A stretch of DNA of 5,532 nt from Candidatus Hecatellales archaeon ex4484_218 (GCA_002254975.1 NJEB01000067.1:1-5532); one strand, 5' to 3'; shown: positions 1 to 5,469, counted from the first letter of the stretch. The notes: generated from the sequence alone by a model not told the origin. A program made the numbers and translations.

Positions 1-134
1 GGCCTTACACCAACTGAGTAAGCATGTATTAGCGTTATTTTTCCGTTAAATTTTTTAGCTATTTGAATAGCAACCTTTAAAGCGTTTAATGAATATTCTG
101 AACCATCCAACGGAACAAGTATTTTTTTAAACAT
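1..134 (-). CDS. Universal stress protein (UspA family), N-terminal part, cut by window edge
   Basis: The reverse strand from the ATG at 134 reads open to the window edge for 44 codons. It begins MFKKILVPLDGSEYS, continues with an amphipathic helix (about residues 16-29, ALKVAIQIAKKF) and then a strand, ITLIHAYSV. This beta-alpha-beta start, with hydrophobic strand 1 ending in the P-x-D-G-S segment, is the hallmark of the UspA fold. Family members are cytoplasmic nucleotide-binding or stress-response proteins of about 140-150 residues, so roughly two thirds lies outside the window, including the glycine-rich ATP-binding loop that would separate ATP binders from non-binders. The gene is co-directional with the surface-protein fragments upstream but has its own TATA box. 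A weak GTGAG Shine-Dalgarno-like stretch ends four bases before the ATG. The family call is firm; the specific role is unknown. Confidence 0.88.
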   Translation of the reverse strand, partial: MFKKILVPLDGSEYSLNALKVAIQIAKKFNGKITLIHAYSVGVR

Positions 135-163
135 TTTCTCACAAATTGTTAATAGCTTATACT

Positions 164-173
164 CTTATATAAT
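164..173 (-). promoter_or_regulatory. Archaeal TATA box for the UspA-family gene
   Basis: On the minus strand this reads ATTATATAAG. Its centre (about 168) predicts a transcription start near 143, about 25 bases downstream, giving a leader of roughly nine bases before the ATG at 134. That is a normal arrangement for archaeal genes with very short leaders. It suggests the stress gene is transcribed independently of the surface-protein gene that ends at 215. The assignment rests on consensus match and spacing only. Confidence 0.5.
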
Positions 174-214
174 TTTGAAATGGAGAAGTTTAAGATTCTT
201 CAGCCGTTTCTGTT

Positions 215-817
215 TTAAGCTGAAGGTTTTCTTCTTTTTAAAACAGCAATGACAACGACTGCTATGATGATTATTATAACAATCGCTGCAACTATGACGA
301 TCCAAGGTTGCATTATCTGCGGTGAAGGTTCCCCCATCAAAGCCCAAACGCTTAAATGGTCTACATTAGCCCACACATAATGCTCCGTAGAGTTTACATG
401 ACTCTCTATAGGAACCCAACTGCTTGTAGAATTGTTCCAATAGAATATTTTTAAGCTGTTCTCGTTCATTCCCAACTTTGACAATTGCTGAGGATTATAA
501 TAGATTTTTATTGTAACATTAACTGTTGTGTCAGACGGTGAAGCAGTTATTTGAAGGTAATTGCCGATTAACTTGTAGGTTCCGGAAGGTGGTTTTACAG
601 TTGATGGAAGACTTGTTAGATTTTTAATGTTTATGGTTGCTGGTTTGGTTATTTTTGTCAATGTTAAAATGCAGTTCGCTGTTTTCTTCGCATCAATTAT
701 TAATGGGTTATTGGTTTTAATTGAGGATGGATTGTAAACTGTTTCGGTATATCCTTTCCAAACTTTGAATATTAAGCTTTGAAGTTTACTTACACTCTGA
801 TTATTCCAAACCATCAC
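215..817 (-). CDS. C-terminal, membrane-anchored part of a split surface glycoprotein
   Basis: This frame encodes 200 residues from a GTG at 817, and the open frame runs up to seven codons further back, to a TGA at 836-838. It has no signal peptide. Residues 1-20 form an Asn/Gln-rich stretch around WNNQSVSKL. Residues 95-160 form a beta-rich domain with the pattern IYYNP...IFYWNNSTSSWVP...HYVWANVDHLSVWAL, a membrane-proximal style that I associate with archaeal exoproteins. Residues 171-193 are a strongly hydrophobic helix, followed by the basic tail KRRK, which predicts an outside-N, inside-C single anchor. Six N-x-S/T sequons lie before the helix and none after it, which fits an extracellular body. 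A protein with sequons and a C-terminal anchor but no export signal makes little sense alone. The gene at 828-2111 ends ten bases upstream and supplies exactly what is missing, so this is probably its severed C-terminus. The exact function is not recognised. Confidence 0.75.
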   Translation of the reverse strand: MMVWNNQSVSKLQSLIFKVWKGYTETVYNPSSIKTNNPLIIDAKKTANCILTLTKITKPATINIKNLTSLPSTVKPPSGTYKLIGNYLQITASPSDTTVNVTIKIYYNPQQLSKLGMNENSLKIFYWNNSTSSWVPIESHVNSTEHYVWANVDHLSVWALMGEPSPQIMQPWIVIVAAIVIIIIIAVVVIAVLKRRKPSA

Positions 818-838
818 ATTACCTTTTTCAATTTCTCA
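815..838 (-). other. Reading-frame break between the two surface-protein parts
   Basis: On the minus strand the upstream frame stops at TGA 828-830. The downstream frame opens right after a TGA at 836-838 and reads EIEKGNV before joining MVWNNQS. The two frames overlap for only a few bases, so a single +1 shift could join them only within about 831-837. Either one base was gained or lost there, or a larger piece was deleted across this point. Upstream of the GTG there is only a weak AAAAGG that could act as a ribosome-binding site. Confidence 0.55.
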
Positions 839-2111
839 TGTTAACATATTCATTTTTAATGTAGTTTATTTCAGCGTTTAAGTCTCCTTTAACAGTATAG
901 ATTCCCTTATAATCAATTTGTCCCTCTCCATAGAATATTGTTTCAGTGTAGGAGCTAACTGAACAGTAAGTTCTATTTAACAACGACTCCATGAACTGCA
1001 GCAACGGCATCATAGACTGTTGAACTTCAGGCGGATACTTAAGAATGGAAGACCGATATGCATCCAAATATGATTTGGCTGTTAAGTTGAAGTATTCTTC
1101 TTCACTGATCTCAGTATATGCTTGAACATCTATTTTTCTGGTAGCTCTAGAATAGGAGAGAGTGAGCTTTGCCTTCCTTGTTAAATAAACAGTTGAATTT
1201 AGTATTGAATAAACTGTTGAGTTTGGAAGTGATGGGATGGTGAGGATACTCGAAATTGGAGTGGGCGGGGTTGATTTGGCAAGGTTGTTTGCTAAGAATT
1301 TTAGAAAGTCTCCTTGAATAATTATTAGATAGGATACTTCGGCGCTATTCTGATCTATTGATGTGATGTGAACATTAAATGTTGTGCATTTAAGCAGTCC
1401 ATCTGATATTGATGGAAGTTCGCTTTGTAGGGTTTCATTTATCATAGGGATAAACACTGTTTTAAGATAATCTTCGCTTAACTTTGGAAAACTTGGAATT
1501 GGTAGAGATTGATTATAAAAGACCGTTAATGAATCATTTAAGACAAGCCTTGTTAGGTTTCCGTTAAAGTTTAGGTTTATGTCTCCTAAAGATAAACCAG
1601 ACACTAAATGAACAGTTATCACCCCGTTGAAAGATTTATTTACGTAATTCGCTGTTATTGTGAAGTCTGTTGAGTTAAAAGGGAAACCTGAAAAGTTAAT
1701 TCTTTGTTCAGGCAGATTGTTTGGAAGAATAATTGACGCATTGAGGCAGCTGTTTAAAGTGCCGTTAAGATATTTATTTTTCATGAAAATTCCTGTTGCA
1801 TTGAAGGGAAACTTGGATGCTTCTTCCGCTGGTAACGTAACTGTAGCGTTCACGGAAATATCATTTGCATCATCAGTTTTTGTGATGTCTGCACCTAATT
1901 GAATGTGTGGTCCTACATTGGGATGTGGACTTGTATGATTGTATTTGGCTGAAATCTCCACAGTTCCATCCGGATAAACAATGAATTTTGCTTCCACTTC
2001 CGCACCCATAGTGCTTACATATCCAAAAGCTGAAGATGAAATGAAAGGTATGATTAAAGTAACACATAAGACTGTAAAAACTAAAAATATTTTCTTACTC
2101 ATTTTAATCAT
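828..2111 (-). CDS. Secreted Asn-rich surface glycoprotein, N-terminal part (signal peptide and ectodomain)
   Basis: The predicted product is 427 residues from the ATG at 2111. A second ATG at 2102 is equally usable and gives 424. The open frame continues upstream to 2336, but that extension runs into the divergent permease gene and would bury the signal peptide. Residues 5-30 form a classic signal peptide: SKK, a hydrophobic core (IFLVFTVLCVTLIIPFI), then a small-residue region SSSAFG. The mature part starts with beta-strand sequence containing VYPDGTVEIS and carries 16 N-x-S/T sequons, so heavy N-glycosylation at the outer cell surface is likely. No enzymatic motif is visible. There is no membrane anchor in this frame. 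It ends at TGA 828-830, ten bases before the next frame, which begins with anchor-type sequence, so the native protein was probably one chain of over 600 residues. A structural or cell-envelope role is inferred; the family name is unknown to me. Confidence 0.75.
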   Translation of the reverse strand: MIKMSKKIFLVFTVLCVTLIIPFISSSAFGYVSTMGAEVEAKFIVYPDGTVEISAKYNHTSPHPNVGPHIQLGADITKTDDANDISVNATVTLPAEEASKFPFNATGIFMKNKYLNGTLNSCLNASIILPNNLPEQRINFSGFPFNSTDFTITANYVNKSFNGVITVHLVSGLSLGDINLNFNGNLTRLVLNDSLTVFYNQSLPIPSFPKLSEDYLKTVFIPMINETLQSELPSISDGLLKCTTFNVHITSIDQNSAEVSYLIIIQGDFLKFLANNLAKSTPPTPISSILTIPSLPNSTVYSILNSTVYLTRKAKLTLSYSRATRKIDVQAYTEISEEEYFNLTAKSYLDAYRSSILKYPPEVQQSMMPLLQFMESLLNRTYCSVSSYTETIFYGEGQIDYKGIYTVKGDLNAEINYIKNEYVNMRN

Positions 2112-2130
2112 ACAGCTATTAGGAATGTTA

Positions 2131-2140
2131 CCTTTATATG
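2131..2140. promoter_or_regulatory. TATA element serving two divergent genes
   Basis: The plus strand reads CCTTTATATG and the minus strand CATATAAAGG, so the same bases match the archaeal TATA consensus in both directions. In the minus direction, about 26 bases from the centre falls at about 2110, on the ATG at 2111, which predicts a leaderless surface-protein mRNA (or a leader of about eight bases if the ATG at 2102 is used). In the plus direction the predicted start is about 2162, leaving a 14-base leader that contains the permease ribosome-binding site. No better TATA element is visible in the 64-base gap for either gene. Confidence 0.5.
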
Positions 2141-2164
2141 GTTTGTGAATCATGTGAAGTTTTA

Positions 2165-2170
2165 GGGGGA
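2165..2170 (+). promoter_or_regulatory. Ribosome-binding site of the permease gene
   Basis: The run GGGGGA lies five bases before the ATG at 2176 and supports that start over the in-frame ATG at 2191, which has no such signal at the right distance. Confidence 0.5.
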
Positions 2171-2175
2171 TTTCA

Positions 2176-3345
2176 ATGAGGCTTGCTTCAATGTCTCTTA
2201 AAAATTTGAACCGAAGGAGGCTGCGAGCTTTTCTCTGCATTTTAGGGGTGGCCTTAGCTGCCTGTTCAATTGTTACTGTTGGAGCTTCAACCTCACGATA
2301 TATTAGAGTAATGGTTGAAATGAATACTTTCTTCAATGGAGATTTAATTGTAGTTGCAAAGGATGTTGTTGTTATTCAAGGCTTTCCAATAGGAGGAGTT
2401 ATTCCTCAAACCGTTGTAAACAAAGTTGCAGAAATTGAAGGTGTTGAAAAGGCTGTTCCAATGTTGTTTAATTTTAATTTTAAACCCGGAAAGGTTTCCA
2501 CCGTTTTACCTGTAAACGTTTCTATAGGATTACCATTGGATGAGTGGCATATGATCATCGGCTCCTCAACCTTTAAGTCTGGTAATTTACCTAAAAACGA
2601 TTCAATAAATCAAGTTGTTGTTGGAAGCTCCATCGCTGATCAGTACGGAATAACTGCTGGATCAAAGCTTAGTTTGAGAGGATGTTTATTGGTTGTTAGT
2701 GGAGTTTTTAACAGCCCATCAGCTGTTCTTGAACGTTCAATTATTATGAGTTTAAAGTTGGCTCAGGAAGTATATAACTATCCTATGCAAATTAACATGG
2801 TTATTGTTGAACCCGAAGCCGGAATTTCCCAGAGAGTTGTGAAAAATGAAATTGAGAGTAAAATTTATGGTGTTATGGCTTTGACTGATGATGAAAGGAA
2901 TGATTTGACGAGGCCTTTCATTAACACTTTGGAAAATTGGAATTTAACGATGCAAGGAACTTTGCTTGTTTTAAGTGTAGTTTTAATTGCTGTTGTTGGA
3001 ATGTTAAATGTTTCTGAAAGACGTAGGGATTTTGCAACACTAGACGCTATTGGGGCACCTTCGTCTTACATATTTTCAATAGTTATCATTGAAAATTTAT
3101 TGATAGGTGTTTTCGGAGGAATTTTAGGCATCCTTTTAGGTTGTTTAACAACTGTTTTTCTGGCAAGTTTTTACACAACCATTCCAGTTAATTTGTTCCT
3201 TTTGGATGTTTTCGGACTTGTCCCCCCATTCTACATGCTAGAAATTTTCTTTATGATTGTTGGCGCATGTTGTGTTGGAGGTATAATTCCAGCTTTAAAC
3301 GCAACTAGAGTTAGAATAGCTGAAACTTTGAAGAGTGAATATTAA
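2176..3345 (+). CDS. ABC transporter permease, MacB/LolC (FtsX) type
   Basis: The product is 389 residues, the usual length for this class. The short N-terminal segment MSLKNLNRRRLRAFL matches the cytoplasmic lead-in typical of MacB-type permeases. TM1 is at about 17-38, an extracytoplasmic domain (MacB_PCD type) at about 40-255, and TM2 at about 258-278. A cytoplasmic loop with SERRRDFATLDAIGAP is the conserved FtsX-domain segment that couples to the ATPase. TM3 is at about 301-330 and TM4 at about 353-374. The tail ALNATRVRIAETLKSEY matches the usual family ending. Such permeases work by mechanotransmission on substrates at the outer face of the membrane and are not channels for free import. 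The stop codon overlaps the ATPase start in TAATG, so the two proteins are made together and should form a permease dimer with two ATPases. The substrate cannot be told from sequence. The divergent surface-protein gene, 64 bases away, is a possible partner by position only. Confidence 0.9.
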   Translation: MRLASMSLKNLNRRRLRAFLCILGVALAACSIVTVGASTSRYIRVMVEMNTFFNGDLIVVAKDVVVIQGFPIGGVIPQTVVNKVAEIEGVEKAVPMLFNFNFKPGKVSTVLPVNVSIGLPLDEWHMIIGSSTFKSGNLPKNDSINQVVVGSSIADQYGITAGSKLSLRGCLLVVSGVFNSPSAVLERSIIMSLKLAQEVYNYPMQINMVIVEPEAGISQRVVKNEIESKIYGVMALTDDERNDLTRPFINTLENWNLTMQGTLLVLSVVLIAVVGMLNVSERRRDFATLDAIGAPSSYIFSIVIIENLLIGVFGGILGILLGCLTTVFLASFYTTIPVNLFLLDVFGLVPPFYMLEIFFMIVGACCVGGIIPALNATRVRIAETLKSEY

Positions 3346-4016
3346 TGTTTATTAAAGCTGTTAACTTAACAAAGATTTATCGAAAAGGTTCTTCAAAAAT
3401 AGTTGCAGTTAATAGAGTTAATTTAGAGGTTAAAAACGGAGAATTCATAGTTATCGTTGGGCCGTCTGGCTCTGGGAAGACGACTCTTTTAAACCTTATA
3501 GGATTAAATGATTACCCAACCTCTGGAAAAATATTCATTGACGGTGTAGATGCTACAATGCTTTCTAAAAGAGAAAGAAGAAAGATTAGACTTTTACGCA
3601 TAGGTTTTATTTTCCAGACCTTTAATTTGTTCCCTACGCTTAACGCGTTAGAAAATGTGGAGTTACCATTGGCTTTAGCTGGTAAATCTCAGATGGAGCA
3701 AAGGGAAAGAGCTATTAAACTTCTTAAATCTGTTGGTTTAGCTGATAGGATTTTTCACAGGCCAAGAGAGTTGAGTATGGGGGAGATGCAGCGGGTTGCT
3801 ATTGCACGGGCTATGGCGAATAATCCTGAAGTTTTAATTGCTGATGAACCTACTGGAGAGTTGGATTCTGAAACATCTAGGGAGGTTGTTGGTTTACTTT
3901 CTGAGATAAATAGAAAGCAGAAAGCCACCGTGATTGTGGCAACTCATGATGAGAGGATAGTTAGAGTTGCAAGTAGTGTTTACCGAATTGTTGATGGTAA
4001 GTTAAGTTTAGAGTAA
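3345..4016 (+). CDS. ABC transporter ATP-binding protein, MacB/LolD type
   Basis: The product is 223 residues and is a complete single nucleotide-binding domain. Visible motifs are the A-loop aromatic Y12, Walker A GPSGSGKT (39-46), Q-loop Q91 in FIFQTFNLFPTLNALENVE (the LolD/MacB-style segment), the signature LSMGE (143-147), Walker B VLIADE (163-168) with catalytic E168, the D-loop GELD (171-174), and the switch histidine H201 in VATHD. ATP binding dimerises two copies under the permease and drives its mechanical movement. The signature departs from LSGGQ/LSGGE at its third position (M145); the serine and the second glycine, which contact ATP, are kept. Its ATG overlaps the permease stop by one base, and GAGTGA at 3333-3338 can serve as the ribosome-binding site within the permease end. 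The last nine bases are shared with the oppositely oriented gene at 4008. Family assignment is secure; the substrate is unknown. Confidence 0.93.
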   Translation: MFIKAVNLTKIYRKGSSKIVAVNRVNLEVKNGEFIVIVGPSGSGKTTLLNLIGLNDYPTSGKIFIDGVDATMLSKRERRKIRLLRIGFIFQTFNLFPTLNALENVELPLALAGKSQMEQRERAIKLLKSVGLADRIFHRPRELSMGEMQRVAIARAMANNPEVLIADEPTGELDSETSREVVGLLSEINRKQKATVIVATHDERIVRVASSVYRIVDGKLSLE

Positions 4017-4235
4017 AGAGAAATCTGTTGTTTTTATTTTTCCTTTCTTGTCAACAATTATTTCAAATCTTTCAGTCCATGGGTGGCCCTGTAGGTCTAT
4101 GGGGCATGTCCCGGAAACAATCCATAAACCGTCTTCCTCTCTTATCGTTAAAATGTTTATTCTATCCGTGTTTTTCCTTTTCTTAACATATTCTAATACT
4201 ACTTGTTGGGCTTCCCTTTCTGTCACCGCTTTCAT
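4008..4235 (-). CDS. Small conserved-looking protein of unknown function (75 aa)
   Basis: The start was placed at the ATG at 4235 because GGAGG lies at 4243-4247, seven bases upstream. The longer reading from 4277 adds 14 residues and runs through that site. The protein has an N-terminal helix (about residues 4-20, TEREAQQVVLEYVKKRK), then two or three strands: INILTIREEDGLWIVSGTCP, a loop with the notable segment DLQGHPWTERF, and a last strand with FEIIVDKKGKIKTTDF. This helix-plus-sheet layout recalls PepSY/YpmB-like small domains, but I do not recognise a named family. There is no signal peptide, membrane segment or metal-binding cluster; the single Cys and single His are about six residues apart and do not form a motif. 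It is convergent with the ATPase gene and overlaps it by nine bases, so it is not part of that operon. It is probably real given the strong ribosome-binding site and protein-like composition. Confidence 0.7.
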   Translation of the reverse strand: MKAVTEREAQQVVLEYVKKRKNTDRINILTIREEDGLWIVSGTCPIDLQGHPWTERFEIIVDKKGKIKTTDFSLL

Positions 4236-4242
4236 GAATTTT

Positions 4243-4247
4243 CCTCC
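4243..4247 (-). promoter_or_regulatory. Strong ribosome-binding site of the small protein gene
   Basis: GGAGG on the minus strand, seven bases from the ATG at 4235, is the best Shine-Dalgarno match in the window and decides the start. No clear TATA box was found at a fitting distance; CATAACATTTAA at about 4277-4288 is a poor candidate. Confidence 0.65.
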
Positions 4248-4332
4248 AACGCGGCTTTCTTTTGTTTTCGTTAGCATTAAATGTTATGAAGTTTGAATAG
4301 TTAGCTGAGTTAAGTAATAGGATTGTTTTTGT

Positions 4333-4343
4333 ACATATAATAA
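4333..4343 (+). promoter_or_regulatory. Probable TATA box for dinB
   Basis: ACATATAATAA predicts a transcription start near 4364, leaving a leader of about 37 bases before the TTG at 4401. On the opposite strand the same bases are a weaker match that could serve the small gene with a leader of about 75 bases. Confidence 0.4.
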
Positions 4344-4358
4344 TGATGCGATAGGTTC

Positions 4359-4382
4359 AAATTTTGGTTAAAACCTAAATTT
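4359..4382 (+). promoter_or_regulatory. 24-base imperfect palindrome on the predicted dinB transcription start
   Basis: The left arm AAATTTTGGTT and right arm AACCTAAATTT pair at 10 of 12 positions about a central AA. The mismatches are one T-T pair and the centre. It sits 15 bases after the TATA box and spans the predicted start site near 4364, the position where an archaeal repressor would block RNA polymerase. It could instead form a hairpin in the leader RNA. Functional assignment is inference; the symmetry is seen directly. Confidence 0.4.
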
Positions 4383-4400
4383 TGTTGGTTGATGTAAAGG

Positions 4401-5105
4401 TTGAGAATTGGTGAACGTAAAAGGATAATTATTCATGTGGATATGGATCATTTTTTTACTGCTGTTGAGGAGAGAAGGCATCCTGAATTTAGGGGTAAGC
4501 CGGTTATTGTTGGAGCTGACCCTAAAGGGGGGAAGGGTAGGGGGGTTGTTAGCACATGTAATTATGAGGCTAGAAAGTTCGGTGTTAAATCTGGAATGCC
4601 TATTTCTAGGGCTTGGAAACTTTGTCCAGACGCGGTTTACTTACCAGTTAACTATGAGTTGTATGAAAAAGTTTCAAGGGAAATAATGAATATTTTACGT
4701 AAGTATGCAGATAAGTTTGAACAGTGGAGTATTGATGAAGCTTTTCTTGATGTTAGTTCACGGGTTAAAAGTTATGAGGAAGCTGAAATTTTAGCAAAGA
4801 AAATTAAACGTGAAATCCTTGAAAGGGTTGGGCTTTCATGTTCCATTGGAATTGGACCGAACAAGCTTGTTGCAAAAATAGCCAGCGACTATCATAAGCC
4901 TGACGGTTTAACTGTTGTAAGGGAAAACGAGGTTGAAAAATTTCTTTCCCCTTTACCAGTCCGTAAACTTTTATGGGTTGGATGGAAAACCGAACAGAAA
5001 CTGAAAAAATTGGGGATAAAAACTGTGGGTGAACTTGCAAATTTTGACCCATCAATGCTTATTGAAGTTTTAACGAAACATATACTTCAAAACAGTAACA
5101 GTTAG
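4401..5105 (+). CDS. dinB: DNA polymerase IV (Y-family), truncated: finger, palm and partial thumb
   Basis: The start is TTG at 4401, preceded by GGTTGATG at 4387-4394; an in-frame stop at 4395-4397 rules out anything longer. The 234-residue product begins with the palm strand IIIHVDMDHFFTAVEE, carrying metal ligand D14 and F19 at the steric-gate position. Other family blocks are GKPVIVG, the finger block NYEARKFGVKSGMPISRAW (54-72), and SIDEAFLD (110-117) with D112 and E113. The block SCSIGIGPNKLVAKIASDYHKP (146-167) follows. The thumb helix-hairpin-helix is at about 188-212. Y-family polymerases copy past damaged template bases. Full-length members are about 350 residues; this one ends in LTKHILQNSNS, out of register with the family, just where the thumb should lead into the little finger. 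Little-finger sequence follows in another frame (5074-5304). All catalytic residues remain, but without the little finger DNA binding and processivity would be poor, so the gene is probably a pseudogene or mis-assembled. The thumb hairpin reads LLWVGWKT; W192 replaces a glycine normally kept there. Confidence 0.9.
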   Translation: MRIGERKRIIIHVDMDHFFTAVEERRHPEFRGKPVIVGADPKGGKGRGVVSTCNYEARKFGVKSGMPISRAWKLCPDAVYLPVNYELYEKVSREIMNILRKYADKFEQWSIDEAFLDVSSRVKSYEEAEILAKKIKREILERVGLSCSIGIGPNKLVAKIASDYHKPDGLTVVRENEVEKFLSPLPVRKLLWVGWKTEQKLKKLGIKTVGELANFDPSMLIEVLTKHILQNSNS

Positions 5106-5304
5106 AGTTCGCTATGACAATTTTGAAACCCACACCCATAGTAAAACCTTAAATTTCATCACAAACCGTCTGGAAGACCTAGAAAAAACAGCCAGAGAAC
5201 TCCTCCAAAAATTTCTAAACCCATATAGAAAAATTAGACTCGTAGGAGTGAGAATTTCAAACCTTATTTATGCAGAAAAACAAAGTACACTAACACAAAA
5301 ATGA
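5074..5304 (+). pseudogene. dinB: Displaced C-terminal (little-finger) remnant of DNA polymerase IV
   Basis: This frame opens after a TAA at 5071-5073 and ends at TGA 5302-5304; it has no start codon or ribosome-binding site of its own. From 5089 it reads KTVTVRVRYDNFETHTHSKT, then a helix (LEDLEKTARELLQKFL), then KIRLVGVRISNL and KQSTL. This is the order of the last half of the Y-family little-finger domain, where these strands and the helix contact template DNA. It overlaps the end of the 4401-5105 frame by about 30 bases but is not continuous with it: compared from memory with Sulfolobus Dpo4, about 60-75 residues (thumb end, linker and first little-finger strand and helix) are absent. The ending lacks the aromatic pair of a usual sliding-clamp-binding tail. 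Base use is C-rich on the coding strand, unlike the G-rich upstream part. Confidence 0.8.
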
Positions 5305-5361
5305 TGAAAATGCTAATTCAATAACATGGAATATGATCTAGTGCTCCGAAGTAGATTTAAA

Positions 5362-5396
5362 TATCGGTTTAAATTATCGGTTTCGATTAACCGAAA
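5362..5396. repeat. Two direct TATCGGTTT repeats and a palindrome, candidate operator
   Basis: TATCGGTTT occurs at 5362-5370 and again at 5375-5383, 13 bases start to start. The bases at 5381-5396 form the palindrome TTTCGATTAACCGAAA, in which seven of eight pairs match. TTTAAATATC just before (5356-5365) is a passable TATA box for plus-strand transcription into the region beyond 5385. Such a cluster is typical of a regulator binding site for a gene further right, but no target gene is proven inside the window. Confidence 0.35.
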
Positions 5397-5447
5397 TTTG
5401 AATTATTTTGACGCATGATACCGGGATTTCTGAAAGAATTTGATTAC

Positions 5448-5469
5448 CTAAGTACACCTTAGTTTTATT
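5448..5469 (+). terminator. Weak hairpin with T-tract, possible terminator
   Basis: CTAAG at 5448-5452 and CTTAG at 5458-5462 form a five-pair stem around TACAC, followed by TTTTATT. The T-rich tail is what matters for archaeal termination; the stem is short and AT-rich. It could end plus-strand transcripts coming from dinB. Confidence 0.25.

Noticed and set aside
199..224. Inverted repeat TTCAGC...GCTGAA as a terminator for the surface-protein gene.
   Set aside because: The stem overlaps the stop codon and no T-tract follows on the minus strand. The 14-base loop makes it weak.
165..347. 60-codon minus-strand frame overlapping the anchor-domain gene.
   Set aside because: The Cys/His-rich translation comes from reading the low-complexity Ile/Val transmembrane codons out of frame. 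It is not a zinc-binding protein.
815..838. Programmed ribosomal frameshift joining the two surface-protein parts.
   Set aside because: There is no recognised slippery sequence or pausing structure; the short frame overlap fits an indel or deletion better.
1660..2067. Open frames on the plus strand (1660-1902) and minus strand (1873-2067) inside the surface-protein gene.
   Set aside because: They lie within the better-supported coding frame and show no family motif or ribosome-binding site.
2112..2336. Upstream extension of the surface-protein frame to 2336 on the minus strand.
   Set aside because: It overlaps the well-supported permease gene, would place about 75 residues before a clear signal peptide, and bypasses the TATA box at 2131-2140.
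4048..4296. 82-codon plus-strand frame opposite the small gene.
   Set aside because: It is antisense to the gene with the strong ribosome-binding site and looks like a shadow frame.
4435..5055. Plus- and minus-strand frames of about 83 codons inside dinB.
   Set aside because: They overlap the recognisable polymerase frame and have no independent support.
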